Part shown: in pieces, positions 8,305-16,308 of the stretch
How the letters are laid out: each line of letters begins with the position of its first letter
How positions within the stretch are numbered: the first letter of the stretch is position 1
NCBI RefSeq assembly: GCF_000271485.2
Contig: NZ_AKVN02000001.1
Coordinates: forward strand, 4,594,501 to 4,658,500
Source of the DNA: Pelosinus fermentans DSM 17108
Lineage (GTDB): Bacteria; Bacillota; Negativicutes; DSM-13327
Direction: 5' to 3'
Length of the DNA stretch: 64,000 nucleotides
Translations under genes and position numbers: made by a program
Notes under the pieces: generated by a model
What the model saw: only the letters and a program-made list of their open reading frames with translations
Told to the model about the DNA's origin: nothing
Database searches by the model: none

Positions 8305-8946
8305 CTAATCATGCTTAGCCGCATGAACAGCAGCAACAATTTCATTGGCTTTACGCTTGACCGCTTCCCAATCTCCCCTTGCTGCAGCGGCAAAATCTAC
8401 AAGCTGACCGCCAGCACCGACAGCCCTTGCACCAGCTTTGATAAATTCTACAGCATTATCCTTGTTCACACCACCAACTGCCATAGTTGCAATCTGGGGT
8501 AATGGACCACGCAGTTCCCGAAAATAGTTAGCTCCGATAGATGCTGCCGGAAAAATTTTCACCATTTCGCAGCCTAACTCATAGGCTTTTACAGCTTCTG
8601 TTGGTGTCATTACACCAATTACTGCGGGAATGTTGGCCTGGCAGCAAACAGCTAGTGTTTCTTCGGCAAGGTGCGGCGTTAGCACAAAGGTCGCACCGGC
8701 CTTGATCGCAGCGTGAGCATCTTCGCCTGTCATGACTGTCCCAGCGCCAATTGGCAACTTTTCACCGATTGCTTCCTTGAGTGCCGTGATCCCCTGAAGA
8801 GCACCCTCACTGTTTAATGTTATTTCAATTGCTCCTACACCAGCGTCTGCCAATGCTTGTCCGAGGGGCACAAGTATGCCAGGATCAACACCGCGTAGAA
8901 TGGCTACTACACCATTTTGAGCCACATGTTCCAATACAGCATGCAT
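8305..8946 (-). CDS. eda: KDPG/KDPGal-type 2-keto-3-deoxy-phosphosugar acid aldolase
   Basis: 213 residues, a class I aldolase barrel. 'VVAILRG' is at the start, the Glu in 'EITLNS' is at ~42, and the Schiff-base Lys is in 'MVKIFPAA' at ~132. The family splits 2-keto-3-deoxy-6-phosphogluconate (or the galactonate form) into pyruvate and glyceraldehyde 3-phosphate. The ATG at 8946 has AAAGGAG 8 bases upstream; GTG codons at 8955 and 8952 overlap that site and are rejected. It lies downstream of the PTS IIC gene. With the dehydratase upstream it forms a short Entner-Doudoroff-like route. Confidence 0.92.
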   Translation of the reverse strand: MHAVLEHVAQNGVVAILRGVDPGILVPLGQALADAGVGAIEITLNSEGALQGITALKEAIGEKLPIGAGTVMTGEDAHAAIKAGATFVLTPHLAEETLAVCCQANIPAVIGVMTPTEAVKAYELGCEMVKIFPAASIGANYFRELRGPLPQIATMAVGGVNKDNAVEFIKAGARAVGAGGQLVDFAAAARGDWEAVKRKANEIVAAVHAAKHD

Positions 8947-9060
8947 AAACACCACTCCTTTCTTTTTTATTGTTTATCCGACTCCCCTCTTCTCCAAGGG
9001 GGAGTTAAGAGCGACTAAAGGTTCAGGTGGAGTTAAAACTCCATCTGAATCAAGTCTTCT

Positions 9061-10461
9061 TTATAGCGGTGCAGACTTGTTTTGTATCGCAGCATACGTG
9101 TTTTCTTCTTCCTCTTCCATTAACTTAATTGCTTTGCGCTGCTGGGATTTTGCCACTAATAAAAAGAGGCCAAAAACTACTGCGGAAATAATCACACCGC
9201 TCAAAATAAAGGATAAAGTCTGCATAATTGCATAGGTAACAAATAAGGAACCGCCAGAGAAAGAGGCAACGCCTACAGCCCCTTCTGGCATTGTGCCACC
9301 TACGGCTAAAAATATTTTGGTCAAAACAGGGGAAGTTACAGTACCGCACAATAGTACTTGTACCAATACAACTGCACCGATAACCAAGGTACGGAATACA
9401 TTGCCGTTAACCAGTGCCACAACAAAAGCAATCCGAAAAGGTATGACTGTAATATCTGCAAAAGGGAGCATCTGATTTCCTGGTAAAATAGCTGCCAATA
9501 CTAATACAAATGGAGTTAAAATTAATGCTGCGGTTAAAACGGAAGGATGCCCAATTGAAATCGCTGAATCCAAACCAAGAAATATCTCCCGGCCTCCAAG
9601 ATGTTTTTGCAAAAATTCACTACTAGCTTCTTGTATTGGCATTAAACCTTCCATTAGAATAGCAACTACTTTCGGTAGAATAATCATAACAGCAGCTAAG
9701 TTCATCGCCAAATTTAAGGAATCTTTTATTGAATATTTAGCCATGATTCCGATAATCAGTCCAATGATTACAGCCAGTACTGCAGGTTCACCAAACAAAC
9801 CAAGGTATTTCCTCACCGAATCAAAATTACCGCGAATATTTTTCACACCAGGAATACGATCCAATAACTCATTGATCGGCGCTGCGATGACCAGCTCAGA
9901 TATAGAAGACAAGGTTGGCATCGAGATTCCTGGCAGGCCATAAAATTTTTGCAAGAAAGGAGCAGCCCAGTCAGCTGTCAGCCAGGTTATGAAAGCAGCC
10001 AGCATCATTCCCACAAATCCAAGATATACATTATCCGTTGCATAATAGGTTAAGACACCAGCAGTTATTAAATGATGGTAGTTCCAAATATCAACCATTA
10101 ACGTTTTCGTTACACGAAAATAAAGTAATACCAGATTAAAGATCAACAGTACTGGAATGCCAATGGCCCCCATAGGCGTAGCCCAGATAGCTGCTGCAAC
10201 AGCACCCCAGCCCACATCCATGATATCCAGCTTGAGCCCTGAGTTTTTGGAAAGCGCCTTCATCGCCGGACCTAAATTATCACCCATAAAGGCAACAACC
10301 ATTTTAATACCAATCAGCGCAATTGCGATGAAAATAGCTGCCCGAATGGCTTTGCTGGCCTTAGTCCCTAACGCCAAGGCAAATAAAAATATAAAAAACG
10401 GGAGTACTACATTAGGTCCAATATCAAATATTATCTTAAAATAACTTGCAATCGTTTCCAT
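9061..10461 (-). CDS. PTS system, galactitol-family EIIC permease
   Basis: 466 residues with about ten membrane spans, of the GatC/SgcC family. 'GIPVLLIFNLVLLYFR', 'NYHHLITAGVLTYY' and 'GLDSAISIGHPSVLTAALIL' are typical of this group. It carries the sugar or polyol across the inner membrane while EIIB phosphorylates it. The start is placed by GGAGGGA upstream of the ATG at 10461. The EIIB gene is 23 bp upstream. Because the partner enzymes handle sugar acids, the substrate is probably an aldonate or similar acid rather than galactitol. This is inference from context. Confidence 0.92.
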   Translation of the reverse strand: METIASYFKIIFDIGPNVVLPFFIFLFALALGTKASKAIRAAIFIAIALIGIKMVVAFMGDNLGPAMKALSKNSGLKLDIMDVGWGAVAAAIWATPMGAIGIPVLLIFNLVLLYFRVTKTLMVDIWNYHHLITAGVLTYYATDNVYLGFVGMMLAAFITWLTADWAAPFLQKFYGLPGISMPTLSSISELVIAAPINELLDRIPGVKNIRGNFDSVRKYLGLFGEPAVLAVIIGLIIGIMAKYSIKDSLNLAMNLAAVMIILPKVVAILMEGLMPIQEASSEFLQKHLGGREIFLGLDSAISIGHPSVLTAALILTPFVLVLAAILPGNQMLPFADITVIPFRIAFVVALVNGNVFRTLVIGAVVLVQVLLCGTVTSPVLTKIFLAVGGTMPEGAVGVASFSGGSLFVTYAIMQTLSFILSGVIISAVVFGLFLLVAKSQQRKAIKLMEEEEENTYAAIQNKSAPL

Positions 10462-10484
10462 ATTTATCCCTCCCTGCTATTTTG

Positions 10485-10772
10485 TTATTGTAAATGCTTT
10501 TTAATTTCTTCTAAGGTTTCTTTTAGTCCCATGCCAGTAAGAAAAGGAAGCCCTTTAATCAAAGGTGTCTTTACGGTATCAGGAAGTGTTGCCCCCATGG
10601 CCATTAAGACTATTACATCCACTTTATCCGCATACGAAGCCAGTTCTCCGATTTTTGCCTGAATTACTTCACAGCGAACGTTGGCATTTGCCATATAATC
10701 CTGAATCTTTTTACAAGCCACCGTAGAAGTTGCCACCCCATTGCCACATAATACTAATACTCGTTTTGCCAT
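10485..10772 (-). CDS. PTS system, galactitol-family EIIB
   Basis: 95 residues, a GatB-like cytoplasmic domain. The phospho-accepting Cys is at residue 9 in 'VLVLCGNGVATSTVA'. It takes phosphate from EIIA and passes it to the substrate on EIIC. AGGGGG lies just upstream of the ATG at 10772. It sits between the dehydratase and EIIC genes, so the transport and catabolic genes are interleaved in a single operon. Confidence 0.92.
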   Translation of the reverse strand: MAKRVLVLCGNGVATSTVACKKIQDYMANANVRCEVIQAKIGELASYADKVDVIVLMAMGATLPDTVKTPLIKGLPFLTGMGLKETLEEIKKHLQ

Positions 10773-10803
10773 TACAAAATCCCCCTTACTATTTTTATAC
10801 TAT

Positions 10804-12441
10804 TTATAGTCCCCAGATTGCTCCTTTGACAGTTGGACCAACCTGCTTGCTATACCTAAGCAGCAAATTTGAGCCAGTTTCCTTCACCAGCGGCTGCCAA
10901 TTAAGACGCCTGCGCTCCATTTCTGCTGGATCAACCTTAAGATGAACCGTGCCATCTTTAAGGCTAATCGTTATGGTATCACCGTCTTCAACCAAGGCAA
11001 TCGGCCCGCCTTCTGCTGCTTCGGGGCATAAATACCCAATACTTAATCCTGCACTGGCCCCGGAAAAACGACCATCTGTTATTAACGCCGTATTGGGAAC
11101 CCCTTTTAGTACCTCCGTAACCCGATGCAGCTCCCGCATGCCAGGACCTCCTTTAGGTCCTTCATAACGGACAACCACAACTTGACCAGACTTAATTTTA
11201 TTCTTATGCAAGGCAGTATGACATGCCTCCTCACTTTCAAATACAATGGCTGGCCCAGTAAATACGTGCTGCTCTTCCGGTACCGCAGAAGCCTTGACCA
11301 ATGCCCCGCACGGTGCCATAGAGCCATACAATACTTGAACACCACCCGTTGGAGCAAGAGGCTTGCCAAAAGCCTTAATCACATCCCGATCCCCTTCAGA
11401 AGCGCTGCGGGCAACCTCACCAATGGTTATTCCGCCTACGGTTCTGGCTTCCATTTTAAGCAGCGACTGGAGTTCCTTAAGCACCGAAGGTAAGCCGCCA
11501 GCACGGTATAAATCGTACACCGTCTGGTTACCGTTTGGCACAAGTGCCGCCAATAGCGGGGTCTTATCACTCACTTCTTCAAAGCTGTCCCAGGATAAGG
11601 AGATACCTGCCTCAGCAGCAATGGCTGGAAGATGCAGAAAGGCATTCAATGAACCGCCTAAGGCATTTAATACCACCAGCCCATTATAAAATGCATCTGT
11701 TGTGGCAATATCCCTTGGTCTGATGCCTTGCTTAATCATATCCATTACCGCCCTGCCGGATTGTTCAGCGGAAAACCGCCGGGCACTGGTTGGCGCTGGA
11801 AGGACACTGCTGCCTGGCAGCATCAATCCCATAGCTTCACAGAGAACAGCCATCGTATTGGCAGTGCCAAAAAACGGACATACTCCAGGACCAGAATAAT
11901 ATTGGAGTGACCCCTCAATTAGTTGACGTTCTGTAATCTCACCTGCAAGGAATTTCGTACGCAGGTGTTTCGAATCTGATGGCTTACATTCCGGTACAGA
12001 AGCACCAGCGGTGACGATCACAGCTGGAAGATTGATCCGCAGGGCCGCCTGCATCATACCTGGAATAATCTTGTCACAGGAGCCCAGTAATACGATTCCA
12101 TCAAATATTCCATGACCAAGAACCATTACTTCTACAGAATCAGCGATAATATCACGATGAGGTAATGTATAGCGCATACCAAGATGCCCTTGGCTAATAC
12201 CATCACACATACCAATGGTGTTAAATTCAATTGGCTCCCCGCCTGCTGCCCGTATGCCGGCCTTAACAGCTTCAGCCAGCTTCAATAATGGCTCGTGTCC
12301 GGGACATACTTCGTTCCAACTATTTGCAACAGCAATTAAGGGTTTACCATCCAGTGCATCCAGTGATATTCCTGCAGATGCAAGGTGTACTTTGGCGATG
12401 GCCCGTTGATAAGGCTCCAGACGATCAATGGCGCGTTCCAT
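10804..12441 (-). CDS. IlvD/Edd-family dehydratase, probably sugar-acid dehydratase
   Basis: 545 residues. Three conserved Cys suggest an Fe-S cluster: in 'GMCDGIS' (~79), 'GSCDKIIPG' (~122) and 'GVCPFFGTANTM' (~192). The protein is shorter than E. coli IlvD and Edd (about 600-616). No ilv genes are near, and it lies between PTS EIIA and EIIB genes and upstream of a KDPG-type aldolase. It therefore most likely removes water from an imported phosphorylated aldonate to give a 2-keto-3-deoxy acid phosphate. Only 3 bases separate it from the EIIA stop. True dihydroxy-acid dehydratase is an alternative but fits the context poorly. Confidence 0.88.
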   Translation of the reverse strand: MERAIDRLEPYQRAIAKVHLASAGISLDALDGKPLIAVANSWNEVCPGHEPLLKLAEAVKAGIRAAGGEPIEFNTIGMCDGISQGHLGMRYTLPHRDIIADSVEVMVLGHGIFDGIVLLGSCDKIIPGMMQAALRINLPAVIVTAGASVPECKPSDSKHLRTKFLAGEITERQLIEGSLQYYSGPGVCPFFGTANTMAVLCEAMGLMLPGSSVLPAPTSARRFSAEQSGRAVMDMIKQGIRPRDIATTDAFYNGLVVLNALGGSLNAFLHLPAIAAEAGISLSWDSFEEVSDKTPLLAALVPNGNQTVYDLYRAGGLPSVLKELQSLLKMEARTVGGITIGEVARSASEGDRDVIKAFGKPLAPTGGVQVLYGSMAPCGALVKASAVPEEQHVFTGPAIVFESEEACHTALHKNKIKSGQVVVVRYEGPKGGPGMRELHRVTEVLKGVPNTALITDGRFSGASAGLSIGYLCPEAAEGGPIALVEDGDTITISLKDGTVHLKVDPAEMERRRLNWQPLVKETGSNLLLRYSKQVGPTVKGAIWGL

Positions 12442-12444
12442 GAT

Positions 12445-12924
12445 TTAATGCACCTCCTTTAGCTTTAAATACTGCTTTAAAATTTCCTCAATTTCTTTTG
12501 GGTTAGTTGCCCCCAGCAAAATTTCTAAAACTTTAGGATTCTGAAAGGTTTCAACTAAATTCTGTAATAAATCCACTTGTGCATGAGGTTCTTTCATTGC
12601 CAATAAAAACACAATACTAACTTTTAATGTATTTCCTGAATCACCCATATTGCCAAAAGCTACTGGATGAGCCAGCGTAGCGACTGCGATAGCTGGCTTA
12701 TTCACATGCTCTACATCGGTATGAGGAATGGCTACATTAATATTGCCAAGAGGAAGACCCGTGGGAAATATTCCTTCTCTCTTTATCACTGCTGGTACAT
12801 AAGAATCCTTCACATAACCAAAAGCATGCAGCTTATTTCCGAGAGACTCAATGATCTCCTTAACGTTTGCAGCCTCTAATTGCGATATAATTAAATCTGC
12901 TGATAAAACTTGATTGCTACTCAT
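12445..12924 (-). CDS. PTS system, fructose/mannitol-type EIIA
   Basis: 159 residues. A PTS_EIIA type-2 domain covers nearly the whole protein, with the phosphorylated His in 'NVAIPHTDVEHV' (~69). It receives phosphate from HPr and gives it to the EIIB at 10485-10772. GGAGG precedes the ATG at 12924. It is the first structural gene of the operon, 131 bp after the PRD regulator, with the 68-bp CTAGTAC element in between. Confidence 0.92.
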   Translation of the reverse strand: MSSNQVLSADLIISQLEAANVKEIIESLGNKLHAFGYVKDSYVPAVIKREGIFPTGLPLGNINVAIPHTDVEHVNKPAIAVATLAHPVAFGNMGDSGNTLKVSIVFLLAMKEPHAQVDLLQNLVETFQNPKVLEILLGATNPKEIEEILKQYLKLKEVH

Positions 12925-12998
12925 TTTTCTAGCCTCCTACTCTATCCTAACCTCAGCATAAATATGCCGGGAGAATTTATATCAAATTACCTTAGTCC

Positions 12999-13066
12999 CT
13001 AGTACCTCATCAGCATTAAAAACGCTGCTGCTTTAGCAGTCTTTTTAACAACAGATTAGGTACTAG
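12999..13066. repeat. 68-bp inverted-repeat element with CTAGTAC ends
   Basis: CTAGTACCT (12999-13007) and AGGTACTAG (13058-13066) are exact complements, and the pairing continues with one mismatch. Between them is a small CTGC/GCAG hairpin with T-runs on both sides. Like the 1684-1847 element it begins CTAGTAC and overlaps the 3' end of a minus-strand gene (the PRD regulator stop is at 13056-13058). It may act as a partial terminator. Confidence 0.55.
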
Positions 13067-15161
13067 ACCAGGACAAAAACATTTGGGTTATTTTTTCGGT
13101 TTCATTTTCACTGCGAAGACAGGCTACCTTGTCTGCATCACTGAGAATATTGGTTAATTCCAACAATGCAATGACATGAGAGGAATGGTCCACTGCTGCC
13201 AGAGCAAAAATCATATCCACTGGATCATTTTCCGGTTTTCCAAAAGCAACAGGCTCCTTAAGCCTAATAAAACTAAATCCTGATTTTTTTACTCCACAAT
13301 CAATATCTGCGTGAGGGAGGGCAATGCCCTTCCAATATACGATATAAGGTCCCATCTTATCGACTACATCAACCATTGCTTGTCCGTATATTGGTTCACT
13401 ATATCCCTCTTGATACAATACATTCCCTGCTTCATAAATAGCATCCCGCCAATTTTGGACAGACACATTTAATCTAATATTCGAGGCAGGCAATAGCTGA
13501 GACAGCGATGGCGGATCAGAATCCATCTGTGTTTCTTCTAATGTAGCATTCAGCACGCTGTCTAATTCGCGGCGCAATTGGGGGTAATCTTGAATGCTGC
13601 AATATTTTTCAATTACCTTCACAAGATCGTCAACAGAAGATGTTCCTTTTGCTTTGTCCATGTGATTTTCTAATAATGCAATATCATGAGGCGGTAAGAG
13701 AGGGTTAACAATCAGTATGGGGATCGAAACGGTGGGAATTGGCACTGTAGATACAATAATGTCTACATGATGAATCTCTAACAGCATTTGAACCTGACGG
13801 CAAGGTGCTATTGCGACAATTTTTATGTCAAATAAATACTGTAAACGGGATGCTAACAAATTAGCTGTTCCCGTACCTGCCGCACAGATGACAAGTACTG
13901 AAGGCTGGATTTTATCCCGGTTTTTCATTCTTTCAAGTGCAGCACTAAAATGAACCGTCAAATAACTGATTTCTTCATCTAACAGTTGTCCGCCAATATA
14001 AGCAGCCAAAGAATTCGTATGTTTTCTTACTGATTCAAATAACAGCGGATAATTGGACTTGACTTCATCCAAATAAGGATTCTCTAAACTTAATCCATAT
14101 TTTACTCGAAACAATGTAGGGCGAACTTCTTCCAAAAGTCCTTCTAATAATTGATGATCTTCTGTCAAATCGTAGGGTACATCCTGACTTACCCGTGCAA
14201 TGAGATTACATACCAGCATTTGTATTTCCGTTCTGCTCTCTTGTTCTTCGACCGCTGAAGATGCAACATTACTTCCTAAAATATACTCCGTAAAAAGGCT
14301 GACTTCATCAAGGGGAATGGATAAGTCAAATCGTTCTTCCAAAAGTGGAATGGTGGTAAGGGCAACGGCAAAGGTACGTGAGCTCTGCAGTACTTCCAAT
14401 TCTGACTGCCGGCCAACAATATCGCGCCCCGCTCTAATTCGATGAATGGAGACGATTAAGTAAATTACCAGCCCACTAAATGCGACATCTGAAAAGACAA
14501 CCTTAAGCTCATCTTCCAACCGACGAATATAGGTTTGCAGAAAGGCTACATCAATGTTCTCCAGCCAGCATTTAAATAGCTGGCTATCACTCAAGTTAGG
14601 TTCCGGTATCGTGATCCATTCCAACATATAGGACAACGACAGATTTTTGCGCAGCAGTTCTACAACAGCTTGACGGTATTCTCGTTCCGGTCCTACAACT
14701 TTGATTCCATATTTAGGTATGGAGCGTAATTCTAGCTGCCTTCTTTCCAGCCACTCGCGCACTTTCTGTAAATCCTTGATGACGGTTCCCCGACTGACAT
14801 ATAAAATAGCTGCAAGGTCATTGATTCTAATATAATCTTTAACATACAATAACTCGGCTAAAATTTTCTGCAGTCGTTCATTCGATGACAATACATACTG
14901 ATATAACCCTAAATGTTGAAACAATCTTAATAGTTTTGTTTTCTCTTCTGTGGATTCGACAAACTTCACACCACCGTTTTGTTTGCGAATCAGTGATGAT
15001 AGATTATTAAATTGCAAAAAATCATCCACTACATCCAGATCATAACGAATGGTGCGGTCACTAACATGAAATCGCTGAGCTAAATCTCGAATCCGAGCCC
15101 AGCCTTCATTTTCCAAAATATCTAGAAGTACACTACAACGGCGTTCATTTAGCAACATCAT
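13056..15161 (-). CDS. PRD-containing PTS-controlled transcriptional activator (MtlR/LicR-like)
   Basis: 701 residues. The order is: N-terminal HTH ('RIRDLAQRFHVSDRTIRYDL'), a second HTH (~85-165), two PTS-regulation domains (~180-400), an EIIB-like domain with Cys in 'LVICAAGTGTANLLASR' (~425) and an EIIA-like domain with His in 'GIALPHADIDC' (~610). Phosphorylation by the PTS would tune activity, so the operon is on when its own substrate flows. The start is ATG 15161 (or 15158), because GGGGGTG lies just before it; the ATG at 15179 has no ribosome site. It heads the operon and most likely activates it. Confidence 0.9.
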   Translation of the reverse strand: MMLLNERRCSVLLDILENEGWARIRDLAQRFHVSDRTIRYDLDVVDDFLQFNNLSSLIRKQNGGVKFVESTEEKTKLLRLFQHLGLYQYVLSSNERLQKILAELLYVKDYIRINDLAAILYVSRGTVIKDLQKVREWLERRQLELRSIPKYGIKVVGPEREYRQAVVELLRKNLSLSYMLEWITIPEPNLSDSQLFKCWLENIDVAFLQTYIRRLEDELKVVFSDVAFSGLVIYLIVSIHRIRAGRDIVGRQSELEVLQSSRTFAVALTTIPLLEERFDLSIPLDEVSLFTEYILGSNVASSAVEEQESRTEIQMLVCNLIARVSQDVPYDLTEDHQLLEGLLEEVRPTLFRVKYGLSLENPYLDEVKSNYPLLFESVRKHTNSLAAYIGGQLLDEEISYLTVHFSAALERMKNRDKIQPSVLVICAAGTGTANLLASRLQYLFDIKIVAIAPCRQVQMLLEIHHVDIIVSTVPIPTVSIPILIVNPLLPPHDIALLENHMDKAKGTSSVDDLVKVIEKYCSIQDYPQLRRELDSVLNATLEETQMDSDPPSLSQLLPASNIRLNVSVQNWRDAIYEAGNVLYQEGYSEPIYGQAMVDVVDKMGPYIVYWKGIALPHADIDCGVKKSGFSFIRLKEPVAFGKPENDPVDMIFALAAVDHSSHVIALLELTNILSDADKVACLRSENETEKITQMFLSWSST

Positions 15162-15192
15162 GTTCACCCCCACTTCCATTTTTATTCTACAT

Positions 15193-15208
15193 GATTATTT
15201 GAATAATC
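15193..15208. promoter_or_regulatory. Palindrome in the PRD regulator promoter region
   Basis: GATTATT and AATAATC form a perfect inverted repeat around two bases, 32 bases upstream of the regulator start. It overlaps the gap between a weak -35 (TTCTGA) and a -10 (TAGAAT) on the minus strand. It is a candidate operator; no direct proof. Confidence 0.4.
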
Positions 15209-15595
15209 AGAAGTTTAACATCTTTCACAAAAATTATGGCAAAAATGAACTAATAGAGCTTCCCCTGCAAAGAAGATGCAAGAAAATGTGACAGCTTTTC
15301 CCTTGAAAAAGTAAGCTATTCTCTTTTAAAATTGCAGATAGTATCTATCATGCTGTAAGAAAAATGACACACGAAAATAGAGGAATCCTTTCCTCAAATT
15401 TTCGTGTGTCATTTTATTGATTTTAAACCATCTTCAACGAATGCAAATAAGAAACTTGATTTGCTTTTGAGAGGCTCGACTTTTTTCACGTATATATTAG
15501 AATCACTCTTACCAATAGGGTTTATTATACCATATCAGCAGGAGTGATTTTCTTTTGTCTACAGTCTGCGCACTGATCCAAAGATTGGTGCTCAT
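15209..15595. other. Gene-poor spacer between PRD regulator and XRE copy 2
   Basis: Apart from the strong hairpin at 15361-15415 there is only an imperfect inverted repeat near 15490-15550 (AATCACTC against GAGTGATT), which ends close to the XRE gene. No convincing reading frame was found. Confidence 0.5.
15361..15415. terminator. Strong bidirectional hairpin between two minus-strand units
   Basis: An 18-bp perfect inverted repeat (15361-15378 and 15398-15415) begins with A4 and ends with T4. It probably ends transcripts coming from the XRE gene before the PTS operon promoter. Confidence 0.8.
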
Positions 15596-15886
15596 TTATT
15601 TTTGCTTATAATTCTCTGCGCTCCTTACAAATGGATTAAACATTTCAGGCGGATTAAAAAATGCGGCAACATGAACGTTTAGACCATCTGCAATTACCAA
15701 TAATATGTCTAATGAAAAACTTGTATTGGTATTCGGGGCTTCGATCTTACTCAAATGACTTGTGCTAATATCTACCTTCGCCGCAAGCTCTTCCTGACTT
15801 AAACCACGTAGATTTCTAAAGAAGGAAATCCTTCTTCCAATTTCCTTATATGTATCGAAATACTTATCTTTATCTTTTTTTCTCAA
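15596..15886 (-). CDS. XRE-family transcriptional regulator (copy 2)
   Basis: 96 residues, a paralogue of 6488-6763 with the same helix-turn-helix ('GLSQEELAAKVDISTSHLSK'). The C-terminal tail differs and is a little longer. The start is TTG at 15886, with AGGAG about 8 bases upstream; no ATG is available near it. It is divergent from the small helical protein at 16037. It probably binds the spacer between them, and because the recognition helix is identical it may also bind at copy 1, giving cross-regulation. That last point is inference. Confidence 0.88.
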   Translation of the reverse strand: MRKKDKDKYFDTYKEIGRRISFFRNLRGLSQEELAAKVDISTSHLSKIEAPNTNTSFSLDILLVIADGLNVHVAAFFNPPEMFNPFVRSAENYKQK

Positions 15887-15943
15887 TGCTGCACTCCTCT
15901 ATAATTGGTCTATATTCATTATAGGAGAGATAGTGAAGTTAAC

Positions 15944-15955
15944 GCACTTCTTTAA
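15944..15955. promoter_or_regulatory. Candidate XRE operator, copy 2
   Basis: GCACTTCTTTAA is identical to 6820-6831. Here it is part of a GAAGT...ACTTC inverted repeat. Confidence 0.45.
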
Positions 15956-15967
15956 TTTCGCAATATA

Positions 15968-15997
15968 TTGCTATCATTTAGAAATTAATGTTATAAT
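15968..15997 (+). promoter_or_regulatory. Sigma-A-type promoter of the small helical protein, copy 2
   Basis: TTGCTA (15968-15973), an 18-base gap and TATAAT (15992-15997) with extended TGT. It matches the promoter at 6845-6874. Confidence 0.75.
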
Positions 15998-16036
15998 ATG
16001 GATATCTTTGCGACTTTGCCTTAAGGAATGGGTTAT

Positions 16037-16231
16037 ATGAAAATTAAATTATCAGCTCAAAAGAAAATAGAATATGATCAGTTATGTAACGCTATCTCAG
16101 AACTAAGTCAAGAGATTGACTGTTTAATGAAAGAAAATAAAGACACATCTGAGATTTACGAGCAACTTGAAATAACATTAAAGAAATGTGTTAAATTTAT
16201 TAAGAAAGAGTTTTATAACAGAGGCAGCTAA
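16037..16231 (+). CDS. Small two-helix protein of unknown function (copy 2)
   Basis: 64 residues, a paralogue of 6913-7116 ('KKIEYDQLCNAISELSQEID' is shared but for one residue). It is predicted to be cytoplasmic and almost entirely helical. ATG 16037 is chosen: AAGGA (16023-16027) is 9 bases upstream. The ATG at 16028 directly abuts that site and is less likely, and copy 1 has no counterpart to it. The function is not recognised. Its constant pairing with an XRE gene suggests a regulatory or antagonist role. Confidence 0.75.
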   Translation: MKIKLSAQKKIEYDQLCNAISELSQEIDCLMKENKDTSEIYEQLEITLKKCVKFIKKEFYNRGS

Positions 16232-16240
16232 AATAATTTA

Positions 16241-16265
16241 AGCTGAGCATTATGCTCAGCTTTTT
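16241..16265 (+). terminator. Terminator after small helical protein, copy 2
   Basis: AGCTGAGCAT pairs with ATGCTCAGCT, followed by T5. It is the same as at 7116-7140. Confidence 0.85.
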
Positions 16266-16308
16266 CTTTTTACAAACATGAATTACAGCTTATAAACCCC
16301 TGCTCCCT

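Larger units (their letters stand above)
15570..16298. repeat. Direct repeat copy 2: XRE regulator plus small helical protein module
   Basis: Second copy of the 6470-7175 block, in the same orientation. It keeps the divergent pair, the promoter gap, the GCACTTCTTTAA motif, the terminator hairpin and homology beyond the terminator up to about 16298. Confidence 0.8.

Noticed and set aside
11106-11723. Several frames opposite or overlapping the dehydratase gene
   Set aside because: Shadows of the real gene: no ribosome sites, no family resemblance.
10804-12441. Biosynthetic dihydroxy-acid dehydratase (ilvD)
   Set aside because: No branched-chain amino acid genes nearby; embedded among PTS genes and followed by a KDPG-type aldolase.
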